This document shows positions 8,384-15,502 of a stretch of 23,126 nt of DNA, in pieces. Every line of letters begins with the position of its first letter. Positions within the stretch are counted from its first letter, which is position 1. The stretch is from an uncultured Desulfobulbaceae bacterium (GTDB taxonomy: Bacteria > Desulfobacterota > Desulfobulbia > Desulfobulbales > Desulfobulbaceae), in assembly GCA_945787305.1 (NCBI GenBank), contig CALZIH010000020.1, forward strand, positions 1 through 23,126. The letters are read 5' to 3'. The notes beneath the pieces were generated by a model that worked only from the letters and a program-made list of their open reading frames with translations, ran no database searches and was not told where the DNA came from. The translations under genes and the position numbers were made by a program.

Positions 8384-11251
8384 ATGAAGCGTTCACCCCT
8401 TTTTAACACAGTTCTTGTTTTAGTTGCGGCCGCTTTTTTGCTTGGCCTGTTTTATCTGCCGTACTGGTCGGTACGAAAAAAAACCATTGCCGCCTTTGAC
8501 AGTGAACAGATGATTCTTGCCAACCAGGCAATCAAAGGTATTGAGTCTTTTTTTGATACCTATGCCAAGGCCCTGGAATATTTTGCCGGTCAAGCTGCCA
8601 TTATACATCTTGATGGCAGTGGCCGTGTCTTAATGGATGATTTTTTTTCTATCCACGCTTCCGAACTCTCTGCTGTGACAAGGATTGATGCTGCCGGTAA
8701 GATCTTGTACTCCACGCCGTTTGTCGAGGGGATTGTCGGAAAAAATGTCTCCGAACAAGCACATGCCGGCATGATGATAAAGACTCAGCGTCCGGTTATA
8801 AGCGATGTGTTTAAAAGCGTTCAGGGCTACGATGCCGTATCCTTTGCGTATCCGGTATTTGACAATCAAGAATTTGTCGGTTGTATCAGTTTTTTAATTC
8901 CTTTTGCCCAGATTGCCAGCAAATACCTTGAAAAGATCAAGGTGGCGGATCGGGGTTTTACCATGATGCTCAGCCGAAATGGAATTGGTTTGTACTGTCC
9001 CAGTGATAAGCATGTCGGTCGAAAGATCCGGGAGTGTTTTCCAGACGAACCGGAAATGTTGCGGCTTGGTGAACATATGATGAGCCGTAAACAGGGAAGC
9101 ATGTCCTTTAAAGCTGTTCTTCCTATGGATTCCGGTAAACCGCCGGTGACCCGTTATGCTGTCTATGCACCAGTGAACCTGCCTGGGGATAATTTCTGGT
9201 CAATCGTAGTCGCCAGCCCGGAAAATAATGTTCTGGCCACGATGCGAGGTTTTCGCAATCAATGGTACATGGTAACCGTAGTGGTCATTGGTGCCGTCTT
9301 ACTGCTCAGTTACTTTTTGACCAGGACTCTGGCGAGGAATCGAGAAGAAAAAAACCGTAGGCTTGTTGAAGAACAATTAGTCAGGTTGCTTGATTTTACG
9401 CCGATGGGGATGGTTGTCTATGATATCGATGGTCGGATTTCTTATGTTAATAAGGCGGTGATAGCCCTTTTTGACGGAGTCAATTCCGAAGATTTTCTTG
9501 GAAAAAAAGTTTTTGACTTTATTCATCCCGATTTTCTTGAGTTTATAACCACATATTTTGAAAATCTGGCCAGAGGGCAAAGTAATGAGACGGCCACCAT
9601 CAAGATAATTACCCCCAGTGGTGTAGCAAAGGATGTGGTCATTAATTCCACACCTTTTATCTTCAGTGGCAGATCCAGTATGATTTCAATTCTCCGTGAT
9701 GTTACCGACGAACTCAAACAGGAGGCAACACAGAGAAGACTGGTGACGGCAATTGAACAGGCAAACGAGTCTGTGGTTATTACTAATCAAGTGGGTGTTG
9801 TGGAGTATGTAAATCCGGCGTTTACAAGAACGTCCGGTTATAGTGGTGAAGAAATCATGGGCCGGAACCCTCGTTTGCTCAAAAGCGGCAAGCACGATAC
9901 TCGATTTTATCGGAATTTATGGGATACGATCAGTGGTGGGAGAGTCTGGCAGGGTCGTCTTATAAACCGCCGTAAAAACGGTGAACTATATACGGAGATG
10001 GCCACCATTTCCCCTGTACGTGATGTTACCGGAAAGATAACTCATTATGTGGCGGTCAAGCGTGATATCAGTCACCAGGTCGAACTTGAAACCAAACTTC
10101 GTCAGGCTCAGAAAATGGAGGCTATCGGTACTCTTGCCGGAGGAATTGCCCATGATTTTAATAATATCTTGGGCGCAATAATAGGTTTTACAGATGTCGC
10201 CCTCTTGCAGAGTGATCCGGTTTCAAATCTTCATGAATCCCTCCTGCATATTCGGAAAGGGGGAAAACGAGCCGCAGACCTTGTGCAGCAAATCTTGACT
10301 TTTAGCCGGCAGTCAAGCGCAGAAAAAAAACCGATTGCCCTGGCTCCGTTAATCAAGGAGAGTGTACAGTTGCTCCGGGCTTCACTCCCGTCAACCATAA
10401 CCATCCACCAGGACCTGCAGTCTGAGGATGCGTTGGTCATGGCAGATGCTACTCAACTGCAACAGATTATCATTAATCTTTGTACCAATGCTTTTCAGTC
10501 CATGCGGGAGCATGGGGGAGAGCTTACTATTCGACTTGAAACTCTGCCCTTTGAGGATTGTGGAAAGGCACTGCAGTTAACTGGCGATAAGTGCATTCGG
10601 CTTGCAATCGTGGATACCGGATCAGGGATTGATCCTTCTGTTTTGGAACGCATCTTTGATCCGTTTTTTACTACGAAAGAACCGGGTGCGGGAACGGGTA
10701 TGGGGCTCAGTGTGGTGCATGGCATTGTTCAGGACTTAGGTGGTGACATCAGTGTGGATTCAGTTCCCGGCAGCGGGGCAACCTTTACCGTGCTTCTGCC
10801 TGCAGCAGAATCCGATGAAGAGGATGACTATGGAGTACAGACGCATTTACCCATGGGAACCGAGCACATTTTGGTTGTTGATGATGAAGAAGATATTTTG
10901 TTGACATCACGGATGATGCTTTCCCACCTCGGCTATACGGTCAGTGTCGGCAACAACCCGGCGACTGTACTTGAAGAGCTTAAAACCGGAAAGCTGGAAT
11001 GTGACTTGGTGATGACCGATCAGACCATGCCGCATCTTACTGGTATGGAGCTTTCGAGGGAATTACATCGATTGCAGCCTGAACTCCCGGTAGTGCTCTG
11101 TACAGGATATTCCGACAAGGTCAATGAAGAGAGTGTCAAAAAGGTGGGTGCCGTCGGCCTGTTGATGAAACCTGTCGAACTCCGTGATCTGGCCATTATG
11201 ATCCGTCACGCCCTGGATACAAAAGGACAGGCAGCGGAAGGTGAGACTTGA
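8384..11251 (+). CDS. membrane-bound hybrid sensor histidine kinase (dCache-PAS-PAS-HisKA-HATPase-REC)
   Basis: A two-component sensor of about 955 residues. Order: TM1 (about 6-26), a periplasmic sensor region of dCache type (about 30-290), TM2 (about 295-318), PAS (about 334-450), PAS plus PAC (about 452-575), HisKA with GTLAGGIAHDFNN (phospho-acceptor His590), an ATPase domain with N box NLCTNAFQSM, G1 VDTGSGI and G2 GTGMGLSVVHG, then a receiver domain with VVDDEEDI, phospho-acceptor Asp879 in VMTDQTMP, and a conserved Lys in LMKPVE. The HDFNN box suggests the HisKA group common in Desulfobacterota hybrid kinases. There is no partner regulator beside it, so its output is unknown and probably passes through another receiver or phosphotransfer protein. 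The ligand is unknown; dCache domains usually bind small molecules. I prefer ATG 8384; a TTG at 8363 is in frame, and neither has a strong ribosome site. Confidence 0.92.
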   Translation: MKRSPLFNTVLVLVAAAFLLGLFYLPYWSVRKKTIAAFDSEQMILANQAIKGIESFFDTYAKALEYFAGQAAIIHLDGSGRVLMDDFFSIHASELSAVTRIDAAGKILYSTPFVEGIVGKNVSEQAHAGMMIKTQRPVISDVFKSVQGYDAVSFAYPVFDNQEFVGCISFLIPFAQIASKYLEKIKVADRGFTMMLSRNGIGLYCPSDKHVGRKIRECFPDEPEMLRLGEHMMSRKQGSMSFKAVLPMDSGKPPVTRYAVYAPVNLPGDNFWSIVVASPENNVLATMRGFRNQWYMVTVVVIGAVLLLSYFLTRTLARNREEKNRRLVEEQLVRLLDFTPMGMVVYDIDGRISYVNKAVIALFDGVNSEDFLGKKVFDFIHPDFLEFITTYFENLARGQSNETATIKIITPSGVAKDVVINSTPFIFSGRSSMISILRDVTDELKQEATQRRLVTAIEQANESVVITNQVGVVEYVNPAFTRTSGYSGEEIMGRNPRLLKSGKHDTRFYRNLWDTISGGRVWQGRLINRRKNGELYTEMATISPVRDVTGKITHYVAVKRDISHQVELETKLRQAQKMEAIGTLAGGIAHDFNNILGAIIGFTDVALLQSDPVSNLHESLLHIRKGGKRAADLVQQILTFSRQSSAEKKPIALAPLIKESVQLLRASLPSTITIHQDLQSEDALVMADATQLQQIIINLCTNAFQSMREHGGELTIRLETLPFEDCGKALQLTGDKCIRLAIVDTGSGIDPSVLERIFDPFFTTKEPGAGTGMGLSVVHGIVQDLGGDISVDSVPGSGATFTVLLPAAESDEEDDYGVQTHLPMGTEHILVVDDEEDILLTSRMMLSHLGYTVSVGNNPATVLEELKTGKLECDLVMTDQTMPHLTGMELSRELHRLQPELPVVLCTGYSDKVNEESVKKVGAVGLLMKPVELRDLAIMIRHALDTKGQAAEGET

Positions 11252-11381
11252 GGGTGCTTTGAAAAATTAGGATTTTCGTATGAGGTCAAGGCATGCGAAT
11301 AATTTTACCACAGGCATATGATTGATATTCCGAGGATAAAATTTTGAGCATAACGACGAGATCGGGAGAAAATACAATTGT

Positions 11382-11396
11382 TCAAGGTAGCCTTGA
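11382..11396. terminator. perfect hairpin between convergent genes, possible weak terminator
   Basis: TCAAGG-TAG-CCTTGA forms a 6-bp stem with a 3-base loop in the 261-base gap between the converging histidine kinase and M48 genes. Neither side is followed directly by a T run, so an intrinsic terminator is only possible. Confidence 0.25.
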
Positions 11397-11512
11397 GGTC
11401 ATTGCACAGCAGTAGCGATTGTAGCCACTTATTGGATGTAGCCCCAGGTTTTTAGTCGATTAAAAGCGTACTGGGCATTTTTTCCCTGTCGTACCTGTTG
11501 TAGATAGGTGTG

Positions 11513-12772
11513 TTACTCCCGGGCCGCTTGTTTTCGGTGTTGCATACCTTCCTGGCAAAGTCCTTTAAAAAAAGTAACTTCCGGGTTGCCCGGCAACAGT
11601 TGATCGTAGCGATTAAACTGTTCGTAAGCAGAAGTATATTTTTTGTCCTGGAAATCAGCGATAGCGGTAACAATGTGTCCCTGCGCTTCACCGGGATAAA
11701 CCTGTGTCGCCTGTAAACCAAGCTGACGCGCTTGGAGGGTGTTTTTGAGGGCTAGTTGGCCTTTGGCCCGCATAACCAAAGCGGTATAGTCATTGGGTGC
11801 GGTCTGCAGGGCGCGAGCCAGTAACCTGTCCGCTTCCTGAAACTTTCCCTTACCTTGGGCGGTGGCGGCTTTGCCGATGGCTACGATTGCCGGTTGGATT
11901 CGTCGCAGTTGCGCAGTCTGGTCCATATATCGCTCACGGTTTAAGGGGCCGGAGAGAAACGGGGCGTAGGTGGTTTTTGCCTCATTCTTGGCCTGCTGTA
12001 ACCTTGCCTTGCTCATGGGGTGAGTGGAAAACATTAATTCTATGGCACCGGGATTTTTATGGCCGTTTTTCTGAAGAATTTCCATGAGGCCAACCATTCC
12101 TTGCGGACTGTAACCGGCTCTGGTCATATATTCCATGCCCAGGGCATCGGCTTCCCGCTCATTATCTCTACTGTAATGGGCAAGCAGGGCTCCGGCGCTC
12201 AGGCCACCAAGGTTTTGCACCAGGCCCGCGGCGTTGCCAAAACCGGCTGCACTGGTCGCTACCGAGGCTCCGGCAAGCAGTATGTTGGCCAGTGTTCCTT
12301 TTGTAGAATGTTCAGCCGTGTGGCGGGCGTTAACATGGCCGATTTCGTGACCAAGCAGGGCGGCCAGTTCTGCTTCGTTCTGTACCTCGACTAAGATACC
12401 GCGGGTAACTGCGATGGAACCGCCGGGGAAGGCGTAGGCGTTGATATAAGCGGCATTTACTGTCTGGAAAGAGTAGGGCATGTGCGGCCGGTGTGATCGG
12501 CGCGCGAGTTCAGTGCCCACTTGGTTGATGTATTGGTTGAGCTGCTTATCCTGCACGATTCCGTAATCGGTGGAAAATTGATAGGGAGATTGTTTTTTAT
12601 CCAGGGCAATTTCGTCGGACTCCGATAGCAGGACAAACTCTCTTTGTCCTGTGACCGGGTCAACCGCGCAGCCTGACAGCAGCGATGAACCAAGGCATGA
12701 TCCCGCGCCAATGCCAAGCAATTGCAGGATCTGTCGTCGTGTTAATGATGCGGAAGATGTAAGTGCACTCAT
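11513..12772 (-). CDS. M48-family zinc metalloprotease lipoprotein with TPR-like C-terminus (BepA type), ended early by an in-frame stop
   Basis: A periplasmic or membrane-anchored metalloprotease of about 419 residues. The N-terminus has twin Arg and a hydrophobic stretch (TRRQILQLLGIGAGSCLG) ending in a lipobox, LLSGC. The zinc site is HEIGH plus EREAD (third ligand Glu), followed by STHP. The C-terminal third has repeat-like helices (ADRLLARALQTAPNDYTAL, YTSAYEQFNRYDQLLPGNP). BepA-type proteases help outer-membrane protein quality control. The start is ATG 12772: GGAGGAGG at 12783-12790 lies 10 bases upstream, and the ATG overlaps the stop of the preceding gene as ATGA. The protein stops at TAA 11513-11515 in KQAARE, but the same frame continues for 26 codons (HTYLQQVRQGKNAQYAFNRL, then KTWGYIQ) to TAA at 11429, which looks like the normal tail. 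The loss should spare the active site. Confidence 0.9.
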   Translation of the reverse strand: MSALTSSASLTRRQILQLLGIGAGSCLGSSLLSGCAVDPVTGQREFVLLSESDEIALDKKQSPYQFSTDYGIVQDKQLNQYINQVGTELARRSHRPHMPYSFQTVNAAYINAYAFPGGSIAVTRGILVEVQNEAELAALLGHEIGHVNARHTAEHSTKGTLANILLAGASVATSAAGFGNAAGLVQNLGGLSAGALLAHYSRDNEREADALGMEYMTRAGYSPQGMVGLMEILQKNGHKNPGAIELMFSTHPMSKARLQQAKNEAKTTYAPFLSGPLNRERYMDQTAQLRRIQPAIVAIGKAATAQGKGKFQEADRLLARALQTAPNDYTALVMRAKGQLALKNTLQARQLGLQATQVYPGEAQGHIVTAIADFQDKKYTSAYEQFNRYDQLLPGNPEVTFFKGLCQEGMQHRKQAARE

Positions 12773-13239
12773 GAGTTCTGTACCTCCTCCCATGGAACTG
12801 CGATCAGGATATCAAAGACTGCCTGGTATATTCGTGGTTCACCCGATGCGCGTGGTCCGGCAACATTGAGTATCTCGATTCGGTACTCAAGAAGCCATTT
12901 TTTAATGAGCATTGCTGCTTTGACCTTATCAATTACATCAAGGTTTAAAAACAGGCATGGACGATTATGGCGTATTGTCAGGGCCTCGGTCAAGGCTGAT
13001 CCACCGGTTAATGAGCCAAAGGAGAGAATAAGCGTTCCATCACTTGCAAGAACGTTTTTTTCTGTTCGATCTCGATAGTTAGACGATCTTAATTCCTGCA
13101 ATGCATATTGTTGAGGCAAAGGGCCGTCTTCGGTTTTTCTTCCACGAGGCAGCCAACCGCCATGGGATATATGCAGGCTGATGGCGGCATCCAGGGCTGC
13201 TTGATCCGCACCTGTCTGCCCCCCGGAAATAATTTTCAT
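12769..13239 (-). CDS. putative molybdenum carrier protein (MoCo-carrier/LOG-like Rossmann fold)
   Basis: A 156-residue soluble protein. It starts KIISGGQTGADQAALDAA, the typical glycine-rich opening of the putative molybdenum carrier family (MoCo_carrier, related to the LOG/YpsA fold), followed by GGWLPRGRKTEDGPLP, then RTEKNVLASDGTLILSFG, LTGGSALT and NVAGPRASGEP. The GGQTGAD and GGS loops are expected to bind a nucleotide or phosphate. The family name comes from likely molybdenum-cofactor carriage; the role is not proven for most members. The ATG at 13239 shares one base with the stop of the rubrerythrin-like gene (TGATG), and its own stop overlaps the M48 start (ATGA), so it sits mid-operon with coupled translation. 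Confidence 0.85.
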   Translation of the reverse strand: MKIISGGQTGADQAALDAAISLHISHGGWLPRGRKTEDGPLPQQYALQELRSSNYRDRTEKNVLASDGTLILSFGSLTGGSALTEALTIRHNRPCLFLNLDVIDKVKAAMLIKKWLLEYRIEILNVAGPRASGEPRIYQAVFDILIAVPWEEVQNS

Positions 13240-13721
13240 CAGGGAGCTATCTCAATGAATCGTTTTTTTGGTGCCGTGCAAATCGGGCAGAATTCGGGCG
13301 CGTTGTCCGGAGACACAAACCCACAGAAGTCGCAAACATAGTAACGGCGAACCTGTGGATCATCGCTGAGCCGCTGCAACAGGTTGCGGTTCATTCGTTC
13401 TACCCCGAGGGAATGTTTGCATCCGGTGATCAGTGCCTTACTGCCTATTTCCTGGGCCTCCCGCTGCAGGTTTTCATAGAGGTCGATAAAAGTGGGCAGC
13501 TCTTCCGTGAAAGCAATTGCCACATTTTTTTCCGTACTACCAACGGTCCCCCTTGCCTGCACAAGAAAACGTTGGGCTTGCCGCGCGTGCGATTCGGCCA
13601 GCGCTTGAAAGAGCACTGCGAGTTCAGGCCGTTTGTCTTTATCTGCTCGTAGGGCATACATGGTGCTGCGGCTGGCTTGGCGAAAGAGAAGGCCGGCCAG
13701 GGTGAGTAGTTTTTCTTCCAT
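13239..13721 (-). CDS. rubrerythrin-like protein with C-terminal rubredoxin-type iron site
   Basis: A 160-residue cytoplasmic protein. The C-terminus (YYVCDFCGFV, then APEFCPICTAPKKRFIEI) is a clear rubredoxin-type domain with two CxxC pairs. The N-terminal part is a ferritin-like four-helix bundle, with ESHARQ as the first ExxH. In rubrerythrins the bundle holds a di-iron peroxidase site. Here the helix expected to give the first Glu reads RQASRSTMYALRAD without it, and the second ExxH position reads ERMN, with Asn instead of His. The di-iron site therefore looks incomplete, and electron transfer or a structural role may be what is left. ATG 13721 follows the stop of the metal-binding protein gene by five bases; no good ribosome site is visible, consistent with coupled translation. 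Confidence 0.8.
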   Translation of the reverse strand: MEEKLLTLAGLLFRQASRSTMYALRADKDKRPELAVLFQALAESHARQAQRFLVQARGTVGSTEKNVAIAFTEELPTFIDLYENLQREAQEIGSKALITGCKHSLGVERMNRNLLQRLSDDPQVRRYYVCDFCGFVSPDNAPEFCPICTAPKKRFIEIAP

Positions 13722-13726
13722 GATGA

Positions 13727-14647
13727 TTATTGATTGTTTGATGGATTGAGTGCATTACTGATACTGTGAGCAATGCTTGTCATATTCTCAATATAGTTGT
13801 CGGCCAGAGGGTCCAGCACAATGAGTGTCGCCCCTATTGCCCCGGCAATAGCCTCTGCCGTTTTCCTGGAGAATTGTGGCTGGACAAAGATATACCTAAC
13901 CCCTTCTCGTCCGGCCTGTTCGATCAGCCGAGAAAGTTGACGGGCTCCAGGAGCCCTTCCCCCAGGGACGATCGACTTTTGCACGAGTCCATATGCACGG
14001 CAAAAGTAGGCATAGGAAGGGTGAAAGACGTATATTTTCTGTCCGGCAAACGGTTGCAGGGTCGCCTGTAGCAGTTGATGAAGTTGTTTGAGTTCAGATT
14101 GAAAGCTGGCACAGTTTGCTTGATAAGTATCTGCACCGGACGGATCAAGGGCAATAAGTGCATCCCTGATGGTTATGGCCATATGGTTGACAAGCATAGG
14201 GTCGAGCCAAATGTGTGGATCGTGTTCACCTCCATGGCCGTGTTCATCGCCATGGTCATGTCCTTTTGTGTCTTCGACAATCAAATGTAAGCCGCTGCGA
14301 AGATCATTTATTGCAAGATCAGGCAAATTCCGTCGCATTTTGGGTACAAGGCTGTTTTCGAAGGGAACACCTATGCGAAAATAGAGATCAGCTCCGGCAA
14401 GGGCTGCTATCTGCTTAGGAGTAGGCGCAAAGGTAGCCGGGCTTTGCCCGGGGAGCACCATGGGGAAGACCTGGATACGACTGCCGCCGATCTTTTGTAC
14501 AAAGTCGACCTGTGGCAGGATAGAGACAAAAATCGTTATTGTGTCTTTTTGCGCTGCATTTGCGCTGGAAATATCTATGAATAATAGAATGCCGACCAAT
14601 CCGACAAATATCGATGTACGCAGTGCTAGACACTTCTTTGTATACAT
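13727..14647 (-). CDS. zinc/manganese ABC transporter substrate-binding protein, ZnuA-like
   Basis: A 306-residue exported protein of the ZnuA/cluster A-I family. The N-terminus is a signal peptide (LRTSIFVGLVGILLFIDISS, cut near ANA-AQ). Family features are VSILPQVDFVQKIGG, APTPKQIAALAGADLYFRIG, a His-rich loop GHDHGDEHGHGGEHD, DPHIWLDP (metal ligand His), VFHPSYAYFCRAYGL (metal ligand His), FVQPQFSRKTAEAIA and LDPLADNY (Asp ligand). The usual first ligand His (PHxxxPTP) is replaced: the text reads SPATFAPTP. It likely captures zinc or a related metal in the periplasm, with the His-rich loop as a metal sponge. No ATPase or permease gene is beside it. It is the first gene of a four-gene operon running into the rubrerythrin-like gene five bases on. 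Confidence 0.88.
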   Translation of the reverse strand: MYTKKCLALRTSIFVGLVGILLFIDISSANAAQKDTITIFVSILPQVDFVQKIGGSRIQVFPMVLPGQSPATFAPTPKQIAALAGADLYFRIGVPFENSLVPKMRRNLPDLAINDLRSGLHLIVEDTKGHDHGDEHGHGGEHDPHIWLDPMLVNHMAITIRDALIALDPSGADTYQANCASFQSELKQLHQLLQATLQPFAGQKIYVFHPSYAYFCRAYGLVQKSIVPGGRAPGARQLSRLIEQAGREGVRYIFVQPQFSRKTAEAIAGAIGATLIVLDPLADNYIENMTSIAHSISNALNPSNNQ

Positions 14648-14667
14648 GGTTGCTGGAAACGAAGTTT

Positions 14668-14683
14668 GATAATTGATTTTATC
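14668..14683. promoter_or_regulatory. candidate operator, inverted repeat upstream of the ZnuA-like gene
   Basis: GATAA-TTGATT-TTATC, a 5-bp inverted repeat 21 bases before the ZnuA-like start codon. AT-rich repeats of this kind fit a metal-responsive repressor of the Fur/Zur family, but the match is short and could be chance. Confidence 0.25.
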
Positions 14684-14823
14684 GCTAAAGACTACCGTAT
14701 ACCCATGGTTGCTTCAATATAAACTGAATACTTATCTCGCTTTCAGGTCATTTTTGTATATATCCGCTTGCGCTGGATTGAGATTACTTTTTAGGGCACT
14801 GGGTAATTTAATTGGCATGGTTC

Positions 14824-14845
14824 TTGACAGAAGAATGATAATCAT
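14824..14845 (+). promoter_or_regulatory. TTGACA box with adjacent ATGAT-A-ATCAT palindrome upstream of the DUF882 gene
   Basis: A consensus -35 TTGACA at 14824-14829 is followed by the perfect palindrome ATGATAATCAT (14835-14845), which resembles half of a Fur-type box. The -10 expected about 17 bases on is poor (TATTGG at 14847-14852). A promoter under repressor control is plausible but not proven. Confidence 0.3.
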
Positions 14846-14904
14846 GTATTGGACACAAAGTCGTCGAAATAACAGGAAAAGGAAAATTGCTACAATACCA
14901 ATCT

Positions 14905-15468
14905 ATGAATGAGAGAAAAACAACCATATTTGCCCCTACGACCCGTCGTCAGTTTTTATCAACAGCAGCTCTAACTGTAACAGCCCTGGCTCTTGACCCC
15001 TTGAACATGAGCTGGGCGACAACCGGTAACCGTTCCCTCTCTTTGTATCATACCCACACCCAGGAACGACTTGACGTCACCTATGGCCGCTTAGGGTCCT
15101 ATGATCCCAAGGCCCTGGAGAGTATTAATTACTTCCTGCGGGATTTTCGAACCGGTGACGTCCATCCTATTGACCCGAAATTGTTAGATGTTCTTTTTGC
15201 CGTGCAACAAGAGCTTGGTGGACGGGGAACTTTTGAAATTATTTCCGGTTTTCGTTCTCCCGATACCAATAACCAACTCCGCAGGAAAAGTTCAGGGGTG
15301 GCAAAACGTAGCCTGCATACGGTAGGAAAGGCGGTTGATGTTCGGTTGACCGGGGTGCGAACCAAAAAAATTCAACGATGCGCCATGGGGATGCAGTGTG
15401 GCGGGGTCGGCTATTATGGAAAATCCGATTTTGTCCATCTGGACACCGGGCGGGTACGGTTTTGGTAA
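14905..15468 (+). CDS. Tat-exported DUF882 / YcbK-like M15-family protein
   Basis: About 187 residues. The N-terminus has a twin-arginine signal (TTRRQFLSTAALTVTALAL). The mature part matches DUF882, a peptidase M15-like family that includes E. coli YcbK: LSLYHTHTQERL, INYFLRDFRTGDVHPIDPKL, ISGFRSPDTNNQLR, then SLHTVGKAVDVRL and DFVHLDTG. The H...D and H residues of the last two segments match the zinc ligands of D,D-carboxypeptidase-like M15 enzymes, so action on peptidoglycan in the periplasm is likely. I choose ATG 14905, which puts the RR pair near residue 14; an in-frame TTG at 14887 has a better purine-rich site (AGGAAAAGG) in front and remains possible. It diverges from the ZnuA-like operon and converges with the DUF748 gene, leaving 34 bases between them. 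Confidence 0.88.
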   Translation: MNERKTTIFAPTTRRQFLSTAALTVTALALDPLNMSWATTGNRSLSLYHTHTQERLDVTYGRLGSYDPKALESINYFLRDFRTGDVHPIDPKLLDVLFAVQQELGGRGTFEIISGFRSPDTNNQLRRKSSGVAKRSLHTVGKAVDVRLTGVRTKKIQRCAMGMQCGGVGYYGKSDFVHLDTGRVRFW

Positions 15469-15502
15469 CAGCTGTACCGCTTTCGTGCTCCAGCAGCCTT
15501 GC

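Noticed and set aside
260..12772. Programmed frameshifting or readthrough as a common explanation for recB, the M48 protease and the MFS gene
   Set aside because: recB has missing codons and no slippery run, M48 has a plain TAA, and MFS has two opposite slips; the three lesions differ in kind, so one regulatory mechanism does not fit.
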